Below are positions 1 to 13,200 of a stretch of 64,000 nucleotides of DNA, one piece after another. The stretch is from Brugia malayi (Eukaryota; Nematoda; Chromadorea; Rhabditida; Onchocercidae). The translations under genes and the position numbers were made by a program. Numbering within the stretch: position 1 is the stretch's first letter; the number at the start of each line of letters is the position of its first letter. The notes under the pieces are model-generated. The model saw only the letters and a program-made list of their open reading frames with translations, was not told the origin of the DNA and did no database searches. The stretch is from contig NW_025062476.1 of NCBI RefSeq assembly GCF_000002995.4, forward strand, positions 11,282,501 through 11,346,500, written 5' to 3'.

Positions 1-300
1 CTCGTTTATCTGTTAATCAACCATATATTGTGAATAAATTCAATTATCAGCAAAAAATGAAGCAAACGACGATTTCAGCGAATATTTTAAATTATTGCAT
101 AAATGATAAAATGATAGAGTAAAAGGGAAAAAAGAAAAGAAAAAACGAATAAATTGAATTTATTCAGAAAATTTCATTAACATTTAAACATTAATGCATT
201 CATAAATGTATGGATGTATAGTTAGCAAAATTTTATTTTTCATTTTTTTAATGGTAAAATTAAGAAAAAAAAAAAAAAAAAAAAACAGAAATGTAAAAAT

Positions 301-395
301 AATATTTATTGAAATCTATCAATAAAAAGTAAAAACAATATTTATTCAAATCTATTAGTAAAAAGCAAAAATAATATTTATTCAAATTATTAAGC
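301..395. repeat. Three-copy 36-bp tandem repeat carrying poly(A) signals
   Basis: Units start at 301, 337 and 373, and the third is partial. Each begins AATATTTATT, which reads AATAAA on the minus strand, so the pyruvate kinase transcript meets three poly(A) signals in a row. The third unit overlaps the stop codon (390-392) and the last sense codon. Confidence 0.8.
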
Positions 396-3300
396 TTTAA
401 CAATACGTAGTCCATATGTAGCACCATATCCTGAAAATATTCTATCCATTTGTATTTATTAATTCAAATATAAAGCAGAAATAAAAGCTATTATTTTTAT
501 TTATTATTCATTGTTAATTATTAATATAATTTATTTGTTTATTCAATTAATTAATTCATTAATTACTACTAAATATTTTATTTACACTTGTAAAATAATG
601 AAAAAAAGGAGAAAGAAGAAATGAAACAAATATAATTTATAGATGAAAATGAATGGTTATTATCATCATTTTGCTTTCTTTTTTCTTTTTTTTTTTTTTC
701 TAATTTCCTTTTCTTATATTTTTGTCAAAAATTTTTATCGCTTTCTTTTTTTTTTTGTTATATTTATTAAATATATTCCCAATGTGATAACTATATCTAT
801 CTATTAAGGAGTATATATTATCTAGTAATATTTTCAAACATGTATACTTATTGCCAATATTTATGCAATAATTTAATTAAAATATATATTTTCATAATGA
901 TTTAATTAAAATTACATATGAATAATAATTACATACCATGAGTTGTACCACTAACAACAACCAACAAATCACCATCATGTATAATATCTTGCTCTTTACC
1001 GCATTTTACAGCATAATGAATACGATCATATAAATCTTCTCTCCAATCCATATTTATTGCTAAATTTGTTGATTATTTCACATTAAGTTTTATTAAATTA
1101 AAACTTGTTTGTTCTTTTATTTTTTAAATTTTGATTTGATAAAAAATAGAACTTGTGTTTAGTTTTTTTATTTTAACATAACAATAGTATAATAAGCTTA
1201 TCATCTATGATTAATTTCATTATTTTTTAAAATTTCAAAATTTTTGTTTAAAAATTTGAATTTTTTGAAAACATTAAAAGTGAAAAGGAAATTTTTATGA
1301 TTTGAAAAAAAAAAATTTGATTTTAATAATTTTGAAATGAACCTTTAAAATATAATGGATAAATGCTACGCCATAAATGAAGTTGTCGTGTGATAGCACG
1401 ATTTGTACATACAGCATAAATCGGTACAGGTGGTCGATATCGTGAAACTAGAGTTGCTGCTCTGAAATGAAGCATTACTAAATTAATAATAATTTATTTA
1501 TTATTTATTATGAAATAGTTTATTTCATTTTTTTTTCTTTTAAATTTTAACAAATTTTAATTTCAACTACAATTAAAATTATTTTATTTTTCACTTTTTT
1601 TTTTTTTGATAAAATTATTTTTTAAGCAAAAAAAAAAAAAGTATTGCAGATAATTATGCAAATTCATAAATAATTAATATGCATTATATTCTTAAGTGAT
1701 TTGCTCAAGTCAGTCAAAAAATTGATTCGTTAAATGATTGATTGAATTAAAATAAGCAATATTATAATTAACTGATTAAATCATTATTTCTAATCACATA
1801 ATCAAACTATTACTTAACCTTCCGCTAACAGTAATACAAATGACAGCTACAGCTTGACATGATTGCACTGCTGAATTTGCAGCAATTGCAATAGTATGAG
1901 CGTGATCAGTTGGTTTTGGCGTTAAACGTATTAGCTCCTCTGATGTTTTCGTATAAAAAATTGCCATTTCTGCTTGTTTACAAAGCTATAATTTAAAAAT
2001 TTGATTAATTATTATTAGCATTAGTGACATATGTGATATGATATGATATGATATGATATGATATGTGTAATAGTGATATGTGCAGTAATAATTTACACAC
2101 ATATATATTTAATGCAAAATTCAATTATATAAATTTGAAAATGAAAATTTCAAAAAGAAAACTGAAAAGAATTAAAAATAAAAAAAAAAAAAAAACCTGA
2201 TGCATTGTTCGTAATGCTTCAATTGGATATTTTCCTTTAGCTGTTTCACCGCTTAACATTACACAATCAGCACCATCCAAAACAGCATTTGCTACATCAC
2301 TGCCTAAAAATAAACTTTATATTTTATCACCATATCATATCATCCAATTTTATATACAGAACTTATCAGTGGTGATAATTAATAATACTTGTTATTAATT
2401 TTATACCTAACATAATGAAATTGTATAGAAAAAGAGAAGATATTCAATAAAATGAATTAAAAAAAAAAAAAAAAAAAAACAATTGGCAATTAAAATTTAA
2501 ATAGCTATTCAAAAAAAAAAAAAAAGTTTCATATCAAAAAATACATACCTTCAGCTCGAGTAGGTCGTGGCTTATAAATCATTGATTCAAGCATTTGTGT
2601 AGCGCAAATGACCGGTTTACCAGCTATATTACATTTAGCGGTAAGCATTTTTTGCACAAGAAATACTTTCTCAGGTGGTATTTCAATACCTAAATCACCG
2701 CGTGCTACCATTATTCCATCTGCTTCACGAATAATTTCATCAGCGCTAAAAAAAAGTTTGAAATTTTACAACCAAAATTCGAAAGATTTATGTTATTCAA
2801 CTATTACTTCATTTATTTTTTTGATTTAACAAAGTTTAATTGCAATATTTTAAGTTGAAATTTTGTGAAATTTATTAATATTGCTATATCAAATAAAAAG
2901 AGAAACAGAAACAGAAAAATTAATACAAAATAATAAACTATGGAAATAATTCAAAGAATACTAATACTTCATTAATTAAATTAGAATTAAATTGGTATAA
3001 ATACAAATTATGAAATGGAAATTAGGATAGAATGTTGCAATTATTTTTCAAAAAATAATAAAATTAAAAAAAAAAATTGCAATATTAAATACATTGTGTG
3101 ATTGATTCAATGGAAAAACTAATTGTATGTCAAGTGTAACTAAACAATTCTCATAATTTAAATTTAATTAATTTATACAGAAAGTTATTGATAAGAAGTT
3201 GAATTAAATTAAAATTTTTTTACTTGTCAACTCCTTGTTGATTTTCAATTTTTGCAATAATTTTAATTTGCTTTCCTTTTTCACCGAGAATTTTACGCAT

Positions 3301-5013
3301 TTCGCGAATTCCATTAGCATTTCGAATGAAAGACGCAAAAATAATATCAATATCCTTGAAGAAAAAAAGAGAAAAAATCAATCAAACTATAAAATTGAAG
3401 AAAATATTACACAATAAAAAATACTTAATATTAATAATTCATTAAAAATTCTATTTGTATTAAATTTCAAACTATTTCAAAATGTTTTTTAAAATCTAAG
3501 AATGAAAATATCAAATTTTCAATATTCTAATTTGGTTCAGGTAAATTCTATGTTAAAATTTATTATTATTGCTATTATTATTATTTTATTACTTTATTGT
3601 TATTATCATTGTTTTATTATTCCTAACTTTATTACTATTATTATTAGCAAATCCCTTTTGACCTGATTTATAATATAAATTCATTTTTTTCATCATCAAT
3701 TATTTGCCATAGCTATTTTATAAACTTCCAACAAACCATTTCAATAGCAAATCGTAAATCTTTACAATCTCTTTCGCTAACAGCCGGAAAATCAACTAAT
3801 GCACCCGGTAAATTTACACCTTTTTTGCTACCAAGTAATCCGCCATTCTCGATTTTACAATGAATCAATTCATTATCTGCAAAAATATCGCGAGTCAAAT
3901 ATTCGAACAAAAAGTGTTTCATTAAAATAAAATACTTTGCTATTTTTAATTTAATGTTTATTTTTTCTTCGTTTTTTAAAAGATATAAGATTATCTATTG
4001 CGACTTTAATTCGAATAAATTTAATAAATGTTTTGATGAAATTTGATAGTGTAATGATATTCATCATCTAACTAATTCAACAATATTCAAAAATTATTTT
4101 AATGAATTTAATATTTTAGTAATAGTTATCAGTTGTTTCATTAATATTTTTAAGTATATTTTAAGTATATTAAGTATTTGATAACAGTAATGAAGAAAAA
4201 AAATTTTTTTCCATATCATAAAAACAGCTGATTAATTAAATTTATTAAATATTTAAATGAATTTAATACACTAATAATAATAATTATTATTATTTTCATT
4301 ATTATGCAGGTTGATCCTCAATTATTGTTATATGTAATTCAATAACAATAAAGATTACTTTATTGGATTTTATTGATTGTTGTTTATCAAATATCATTGT
4401 TTTTTTACTTGTTTTCATGTTATGAAAGGTGAAACACATATATTTTGTATGATTCTGCGCTTAATTTTAATCAATAAATAATGATTTTAAATATTTCTAA
4501 AAAAAATTTAAATAATTTTTCTTAAATAAGCATACATTCCTCAAAAGTTTCGCTACATTTTCCTAAAAGAGTAATAGCAAAATTTATGCTAATTATTGAC
4601 AAATAAATTGAAAAAACAACTTTTATTGTTACGGTAGAAAAGAAATCAAATGATATTTTTTTCAAACCAATAAAACAATAAAATTTACCAATTCCTCCGA
4701 CAAGAAGCATTATGAGTCCATCATCAATGTAAATGATAGAACCAGTTTTTATCACGTTGATAATATTTTTGTAATCGATATAAATTATTTTTGAGGAACA
4801 TTTTGACATAAATGTATCATTCATTGTTACAATCACATCATCACCACTTCGCAGTAACACTTCGTCCTCTTCTCCCTGTGTTTTGTTCATTTCTTCTTTT
4901 TTTTTTTTTCACAAAAGATATTCAAATATATAGCACTAATTAATATGATACCTTTCAATATCAAATATATTTTGTTAACAAACATCAGCAAATATTCATA
5001 ATAATAATAATGG

Positions 5014-5106
<93 letters not shown>

Positions 5107-7780
5107 GATAATAATAACAATAATAATAATGGATAATAACAGTAATAATAATAATAATGTAATTATTGTTATTGTTATATAATAATAATTATTGTTATTA
5201 TTTTCATTATTATGCAGGTTGATCTTCGATTGAATTTCCGTAATTATAAGTGAAAATTAATCCTATAATTTTACAATCACTTCGCATTGAAGAAAACAAA
5301 TTAAAAATGTTGAAAAATTTTGATAAAAAATCCCTATGAAATAATCGATAATCAAAAAAATTATGTTTCAAATGTTATTCTCTTGCATTCTATATACTGT
5401 GTCATGTGACGAAAAGTTTGTTGTATGTGACAAATTGCGACATTCTTCTTGGACAGATATGCACTGAAGCTTTCTGAATGATTATTTATGATATGATTAC
5501 ACTTAACAAGTATGATCAGCAAATCTACCCTCAACTATTGTGTTTCAACTAGGCCCTTTTCATAATAATGTCAGTAGTTGATATTAGGACCAGGTCCTTT
5601 TCATATCAGCATTTAATATCAGGTCCAGGTCTTCTTCACAATAATGCCCAATCCTATATATAATTGAAACAAGATCTGCACCTAATATCAAATATTATTT
5701 GATTTCTCCGCAGTCAAATACCACCAATTCTTCAACAAAAATATTTTGTATGAAAAATATCTCAATGGTTAGCAGAACAGTAGAAAAATATAAAAAATTT
5801 CTTTTTAGAAAATAATTAAACATTAAAAGATTGATTAATTTTACAATTAGTTTTTCAAAGCTACTAAAATAAACAGTTCTATATTAGTAAAAAATCTTTA
5901 ATTGTTATTGTTTCTATTTTAACTAACGATTTTTTCAGTCTTAATTATAATAATCTGAAATTTTCCGGTCCAAATGCGTAATTAATTTCTTTAAACAATT
6001 AAAGTAATTGGTTTAACAAATATAAACTATAAACAAACTATCATTAATCATGTTAAATAACATCAAATAATTTCAATTGAACAATATTATTTTGTGATTT
6101 TTTCATATGCATTTATTTCCTAAATTCTATAATAAAATGTATCAAATTCAAAACTTAACAAATATTTAAGTTTTAAACTTGAAAATGCTTGAATTATTTG
6201 CAAATTTAACAATGCATGATTATTTGACTGAAAAGAAAGTTGTATTGCAATTTTTTGTGTTAAAACAAAAATTATGATAAGGTAATTCAAATTTACCGTT
6301 TCGATAATTCCGGTTCTAATTTCTGGTCCTTTGGTATCTAAAGCGATTGCAACATTCGTCATATCATCTTTGCTTCTTAATGCTTCTCTAATATTTTGAA
6401 TTGTTTGAGCATGGAACTAAAATAATAAAAAATTATCAATTTAGCTTATCAACTTATCATATTTCTCTATATTTGTGTATTCTTTTTTTTTTAATCTTTA
6501 ATTTAAATCAGATAGAGGAGTCATATAATCTTAGTTTTATTCCATTTGTTGAAGGAAAAATTTTCACACTCAAATATAGAGATTCAAACTAGAGAATTAA
6601 AAATTTTCTAGGCTATATGATTGACTATATCTGAATCCCAAATAAATTTTCATTTTCTAAATATAAGATAAGCTTGAAGATTAAAAACTTCTTGAAATAT
6701 TTTTTAGACTAAAAATTGAACATTAATTAAGCTTTTGTATTTTATGATTATTAAATTTATTGTATTAATAATAAAATGATAATTTCGATAGCACTGTGTC
6801 ATTTTTATGTATTTGAACGTTTTAAATTTCATTTAAAACTTCATTTGCTAAATTTGATATGAGCAGCTGTTGTGGTTAAGTGCAATTAATAGCAACAAAT
6901 ACCTAAGAAAATTTTTTAAAAGAAGAGAAAAAAAAAGACAAACAAACTAATCAATTGAACAATTAATCAGTATTGAGCTTAAAATTTTTTCAAATAACAA
7001 ATATTAAATAAACAGAAATATAATAAATTTTTATAAAAACCTCATGACTACCATGACTGAAATTAAGACGAGCAATATTCATTCCATTAGCAATCATTGC
7101 TTTTAATTTCTCTACTGTATCACATGCTGGACCTAAAAGTGATCAAATATTTACAAAATATATTATCATAACATATAAATTGTTAAACTAAAATCTGTTT
7201 GCTTATTTTTTTTTTTTTTTTCATTAAATTTTAGTTTTATAAAATTAGTTACTAAATTATCATAAGATATTAAATTATATATTTTTTATATAAGTTACTA
7301 AATTATCATAAGATATTAAATTATATATATTTTTTATATAAGTTACTAAATTATCATAAGCAAACCAATCGTGCAAATGATCGAAGTTTTGCGATGCAAT
7401 GTTGGTTGTTGTGATATATTTAAATGACATAAATGTTCTAATTGAGTTGAAATTATCATAGGTATATCACTGAAATGATATTATTGATAATATTTACATT
7501 AAAAAAGAAAATGAATAAACAAATAAGATTAATTTTTTTTTTCATTTTATTCTTAATTGAATAATACAATGTGTGCTTTAAGATGCTAATATTCATTAAT
7601 CGATAGATTATCATTTTATCATTTATTTATTTACTGCAATAAATGAATAAAGAATAGAAATACAGAAAAAAACGATACTAAAAATGAAAATGTAAAAAAA
7701 AAAAATTGAATAAAAAGGGAAAAAAATTAAAAAAAAAAAAAGACATACTCATTATTGATACTTTCTAATTTTGCTATCAT
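390..7780 (-). CDS. pyk: Pyruvate kinase, 13 exons, 519 aa
   Basis: Cytosolic glycolytic enzyme that transfers phosphate from phosphoenolpyruvate to ADP. Exons on the minus strand: 7749-7780, 7366-7469, 7041-7132, 6297-6416, 4689-4875, 3737-3876, 3224-3354, 2549-2745, 2197-2303, 1819-1985, 1343-1461, 937-1059, 390-430. They sum to 1560 bp and every junction keeps phase. Seen in the translation: GPACD then NFSHGSHE (residues about 46-76), [10 protein letters not shown] (about 104-113), a B domain (about 117-180), KIEN (about 260), ARGDLGIEI (about 280), CATQMLESM with PRPTRAEG (about 315-335, active site and metal or substrate binding), and a C domain ending YGLRIVKA. The length matches the family. 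The start is the first ATG of a 36-nt leader that follows an acceptor-like TTTGTAG, so trans-splicing is likely. It is transcribed divergently from the HOOK gene. Introns are rich in simple repeats. The identification is secure; which paralogue (pyk-1 or pyk-2 type) is not resolved. Confidence 0.96.
2035..2065. repeat. GATAT pentanucleotide microsatellite
   Basis: About six perfect GATAT units in the pyruvate kinase intron between exons 9 and 10. Confidence 0.9.
4285..5222. repeat. (AAT)n microsatellite and flanking direct repeat in pyk introns
   Basis: A long AAT/ATT run lies at about 5008-5160. A roughly 30-bp direct repeat reading TTTTCATTATTATGCAGG plus TTGATC occurs at about 4293-4318 and again at about 5200-5225. 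The two copies bracket pyk exon 5 (4689-4875) and the microsatellite. Each copy contains TTATGCAGG on the plus strand but is not a splice site for this minus-strand gene. Confidence 0.75.
7247..7361. repeat. 47-49-bp tandem repeat, 2.4 copies, at an intron donor
   Basis: The unit starts AGTTACTAAATTATCATAAG and is repeated at 7247, 7294 and about 7342. The last partial copy ends four bases before the pyk exon-2 boundary (7366), so the repeat occupies the beginning of the intron in the transcribed sense. Confidence 0.85.
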
Positions 7781-10241
7781 TATTCGTTTCAATATAAACT
7801 TGTTGTAAAGTTCGTACTACAAACAGAATAATTAATAATAAAATTAGTCCAACTTATTCCGTCTAAAATGGAAAATCAATTCAGATTATTCCATCTATTA
7901 CAGAAAAAAAGACCGATATTTCGAATTATAATAGAGAAATAATCTAACTTTATACCGATTACCACAGAGTACAACTTTATTTCGATTATAATAGAAAATT
8001 TAGTCCAATTTAATTTCATCTACAATAAACAAATACTTTAGCATGTTTAGTCTAATGGTAGAGAAGTAGTTAAAGTATCGTCTTTCGTATAGATACGCGG
8101 AATATCAAAATATTCCGATTTTGTTTTTCTATTTATCACCCTTACATCCCTTCACTGTTAAATGACCTTTGTTCGTTTCATTCTTTTGTCAATCTGTTAC
8201 TCTCTTCTTTTACACTTTCTTCGCTTTGTTTATAAAATGAACAATTAGTATTTTTGGCCAAAGAAAAAAGGAAGAAAATTTAACCATAACCATATTTTCA
8301 AATAATTCATTTACTACTGTTACAGTGTATTTGTATTTGTATGTATGTATCAATCATTTATTGATAACAATCTGTAAAATTTTTTTTTTTTTTTTTTTTG
8401 GATGTAATCAATTTGAACTAATAAAATTAATAAATTTATGATTATTATTGATTGGCGGAAAAAAACTAAATTATAATGAATTATAATATGTGGAAATAAA
8501 ATTATATATAATCCATAAAATTAACGATACAAATTTTTGAATGTAACCAATTAAGGATTGCATAGTTTAAATATTCCTTTGAACAAATAATGTAAGAAAT
8601 CATTTATCTAATATTCATTTTCCTTGTAACTGAATTTATTGTTTGTTGACAAAGAATATGTGTAAGAATTTGTCCCCAATTAGATTGTTTACAATTATCA
8701 GCTCCTTATTTAATTGACATCTTCTGTTGTTTGTCCATTTCTTACTAGCTGTAAAATGTATTGAAATTTGAACAAGGTTAGCAGTTCTTTGTTTAGCTGA
8801 CCTACTTTACGGCATATTCACTCTTCCTTATTGTAAAATAATATACCTTGTTATAAATTAATGCTTAAGAAGAAGAAAAAAACCGTGAAAAGGACGAATT
8901 TGATCACATTGGTATAAATTTATCATTTTTTTTCCTCTTTTAATTCACAGAACGATTGGTTCATTCTTTATGTGCATTGATTTCACAAATTAATTTATTG
9001 AATTTCCTTACTTGATTTGTTGAATTTCTTTCATTGTGATACTTCCAAAGAGTACAAGAATATTCACTTTAAGGATTGCTTTAAGAATCTTCCGTGTGGT
9101 AATTTTATTATGATACTTGTTATTTTCTTTTTTTTTTTTTTTAAATTTATTCTATCTCGGCTTATTTTCATACACCGCGGAGTTCTTCTGCTTCGTTGAC
9201 TAATATAATTTCTTTCTCACCGAATGTTCTTATTAAGACATTTCTTGGAAAAGAGTGTTCTCTTTTAGTTCTCTCTCAAAGAATGATTAAATATTTATTT
9301 CTCTATATGTCCCAAAATGTTTGCCAAAAGGCTTTGAGGATATTTGACTAATATTTAATATTTAATATTTTTCTTTTGTACCTCATTTTTGAGCTGAAAA
9401 TTCTTCCTAATCATTGTTGTTAGCAATTGGGGTAATAAATAAAAGATGTATTTGGATGAGATGAAATCAATTGAGCTTATGAGTGATTGAGTATTCTTCA
9501 AAGTTTACGTAACTCAATGACCACATATTTAATATCTTTTATTTCTATTATTATGCTATTAATTCCTTTTCCCATAATGACTTCCTATTTTTATCTTACA
9601 ATCTGATTTGTTTTTTTCAAAATGTTTATCTTTATTTTAGAAATTTTACTAAAGAATTTATAGACAATAGTATTTTAATATTTCTATTTTAAAAGAAAAG
9701 CATTTAATTTAATATTCATTTTATAACGAATTTCTTCTAAATGATATACAAATATACAATTGCAAATTCAGTTATTCTGCGACAGGATACAACTGATTCA
9801 TAGTGTATCCGCGTGAAATGGAACCTTCATTTATCATAGTAGTTACACAGCTTTGATAGAGACTTACATTAGGGATTGAGAAAGTGATGTAGAGATTGTT
9901 GGTGTATAACAGAAGCAGAGATTGAAAGGAAGTCGAAGACTTTAAATGAAAAAGAAAAGAAATGATTTGCCGCGAATAAAACATCTAATGTTTTTGTTGT
10001 GTAGTCGAAACTGTGGAGGGACGGTTGCCGGTGATTTCTGTTCTTTTTTTTTCATGTTTCAACTTGTAAACCTCATGCAGGTGCGTCTTCCACGTGCAAA
10101 AAAAAAAAGGATCATATCTGAAAGTGTACTGTTTAATTAGATAGATGTAAATATGATATGTGAAATATTGACAGGTTAATGATCGTTTTTCTAATCGATG
10201 CAGTTAAATCTTTTATTGTTCAATTTCCAGGTAGTATACTG
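7781..10241. promoter_or_regulatory. Divergent intergenic region between pyk and the HOOK gene
   Basis: About 2.46 kb separates the two divergent start codons and must hold both promoters. 7850-8045 is a degenerate repeat of roughly 25-35 bp built on AGTCCAACTTTATTCCGATTA-like words. 8385-8400 and 9128-9142 are T runs. Probable trans-splice acceptors lie at its edges: TTTGTAG (minus strand) ending at 7817 and TTTCCAG ending at 10230. I see no coding exon in between. Open frames there lack conserved motifs and splice context. Confidence 0.5.
10221..10230 (+). promoter_or_regulatory. Probable spliced-leader acceptor of the HOOK gene
   Basis: CAATTTCCAG ends 11 bases before the ATG at 10242. 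No upstream exon is apparent, so this strong nematode acceptor most likely receives the spliced leader. Confidence 0.55.
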
Positions 10242-13200
10242 ATGATAGAGGAAAAAAGAAATGATTTGGATGATCTCATCAAATGGGTATGAAACGTTTT
10301 ACTAATGGAATTTTGTTATAATTAAAATCTAGCTGAAATAAAACCAAAATACATTTTCAAGAAATTTGATATAATCATTCTGCAGTAGTATTCTTGCAAC
10401 TTTCCATGTCTTTGAAGACTCTTGAAAAATACTGCTGGAAATCAAGTCAACACATGAAGCTTTATGATCGGAGTTTCAAAATTTTCTAGCAGAAAAACGA
10501 CTAGACACTTATATTATTTAAAAATGAAGATTAAACATAACATTTAAATCGATAAGATTCGTTAAAAATTCCATATTTCTGTGCAGTACTTTCAAATTAC
10601 TTTTGAGTAAGTTTTTATCCAACCATTATATGGTTAGATTTCTTTTTGAGCAAAAAATGCTTATTGTTATTCTATTCATTGAACATAATCTATCCAGTCC
10701 TGTAGTTCAAACTTCTTTTTAGATGAATTCATTGAATAATGAGAAGGAAATAACGTTGGTTGATATTTTTCCGGGTCGAACTATTGCGGAGGCTTTATAT
10801 AAAATGTTCGTTTTTATCAAATCTTTCTCGAGCACATTCTGAATTATCTTAAATTTAAATACGTCGGATGGTTTTTTTGCTTTTGCAAAATTAAACTTCA
10901 TATTTTCTTTTGAGAATATAATTGGTAGTGATGGTTTTGGAATATCATGATAGAATTCTCATCTCTAATTTCTTTATACTGTGGGTTTATGTGTTTATTC
11001 TGTCTTGATCATCCGTTATGAGATCTCATAACTTTTTTCTGGTGCTTTTTGTTATACATTGAAAAATATTCCAACAAATTAATGAGATTTGCAGTGGTAA
11101 TATTACAAGTTCAAGGTCATCACAACTGAACTTTTCATGGATCTGTAAGAGAACAAAAAAATGATCTTATAAGTACGATTGGTTCACTTTTTTCTTTTCT
11201 CTGGGCTTTTTTTTAAGCTAGTTCTTCATTTCAAATCGAAAAATAACATCGTAGTGCTTTTTGAAAGATATTTTTACAATAATCATGGAGTTAATTTTTC
11301 AGTGATCCGTTATTTTTTAATGATAATTGGCTAAACACAATATCATGTTACGATCAAATGACTAACTGGAGATTGAAAGCAAATAATTTACGTAAAATTT
11401 ACCGTCGGCTTTGGGAATATTACACAGATCAGTTGGGAGCTGAAATGACACAGGAATGGCATATTGACACATCACAGATAGGTAAGGTCAGAAGACTTGT
11501 TTATAGGCTATTTCTTAGCTTGTTAGTTTGTCTTAATTTGTTCACATTGGTAGTTCTTTTCATTCTGTTAATTGTAATTCAAGAAACTATGCTAAAGTCT
11601 TGGTGACATTTATTAATCTATTAATATAACTTCTGGTAATCGAAAGTAGGGATTTGCGTTTTTTGGAGGAAATTGGACTTTAAGAATTCATAATGAACAA
11701 TTAGAAGCGTTACAATTATTTGTAATTACTTAAAAATATTACAGCTGAATGCGATGATTCAGAACTGCTATGTCGATTGTTGCAACTTGTCCTTGGAGTT
11801 GCTATGTTTTGTGCAAACAGTGAAAGTAATATTTTATATGACACTTTTTCTTTTTTTTATGTTACATTCTTTAAAAATGTTTTATATGCCATTTCGATCG
11901 TTCGATTGCTAAAATTCATAATTTTATTTCAGAATTTATACGTCCTTTACTAGATCAAAGCGAATCTGTACGATGGACGGCGATGAATGTTATGAATGAA
12001 ATCAAAAAAATACTGCCGGAACGATCAAAAGAAAAAATGAAAACATCTGAGACATCGGTAATTTTTTAAATCTTATGACAAAGTATCACATACTTTTTTC
12101 TGACATATGCTCGTGAGAATATGTAACAGAGATTGCTATGAAATAAACAAATTCTTAAACTATGCTTTTAGACCCCTGAACCGGTGGAATCGAAGGAACA
12201 GGTGGTGGATTTGAAGAGTAAGGTTGAAAGCTTGGAGCAAGAATGCACACATCTGAACGAAAAGGTTCTATCTCTATCTAATTGTAGGAATATATATATA
12301 TATATATGTTTATTCGAGATGTTTCCCTTTTCTTTTTTTCATGAATCAAATTAAGACTTTGATTCTAGTATAAAATGCTTTGCTTGGATACTTAAATAAA
12401 ATCTTGGTATTATTTGAAAATATTTACAACTTTAAAGAAAGAATGTTACCAAATAATACTTAACTGATCACTTTTTTAGTTAAAAGAAGCATGCACCGAA
12501 AAGGAGGCACTTTCTAGCGATAATGAGAGTTTGCGTCTACGCGTTGATGAATTAAGCGAAGGATCTATTGAAATAGAGTCGTTGCGGAAACAAATTCGGT
12601 CATTGCGTTCCGTTCGTGAAAGCACACAGGATGCGCTTTACAAGTGATGTTTTTTTTTTTTTTTTTTTTGTTTTGCAAAAACTTTAAACGTATGAGGCAC
12701 TTGTTAATGATATTATAATTTAAACGATTAACAATTTTATAACTTAAAAAGTTAGTCTCATTTACAGGATTGAAGCTGAACGAGACCATTTAAAAAATGT
12801 TAATCTTCAGTTACTAGATGAAAATACAGAATTGCGGGCCAAGGTTTGTTTTGATCGATTAGAATAGTTATTGATAAGTTTTAAATCATATTTTGTTAAA
12901 TTTTCGTTTTTATTTATTTATTTTTATCTTGATGTGATTTTATTGTCAGATCCAAGATATGGCGCCATTAGAGGAGGAATTCAAGCGGTTGAAGGATGAA
13001 CTCGAGGAGCATCGACTTATTGCTCAAAACTGTAAAACGCTTGAGTCGCAGATCACCACTTACAAAGCTAAACTGAGTAAATTTTTATTTTTTAAGAGAA
13101 AAATCTGTAGTGGATTAGAGTTAAACTATGCAGAAAATATTGGGTTATCATTTATGCCAAGTGAATTGTATTTTGTCTGTTTGTTTTGATGGTGTGGTTG

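Noticed and set aside
4887..5120. 77-codon minus-strand frame
   Set aside because: Poly-isoleucine reading of the (AAT)n microsatellite in a pyk intron.
8045..8130. tRNA-like stretch (TTTAGTCTAATGGTAGAG, a GTATC/GATAC stem, GGAATAT/ATATTCC stem)
   Set aside because: The D-arm box looks right, but there is no TTCRANNY T-loop, no acceptor-stem pairing and no CCA-proximal discriminator context. At most a decayed tRNA or SINE trace.
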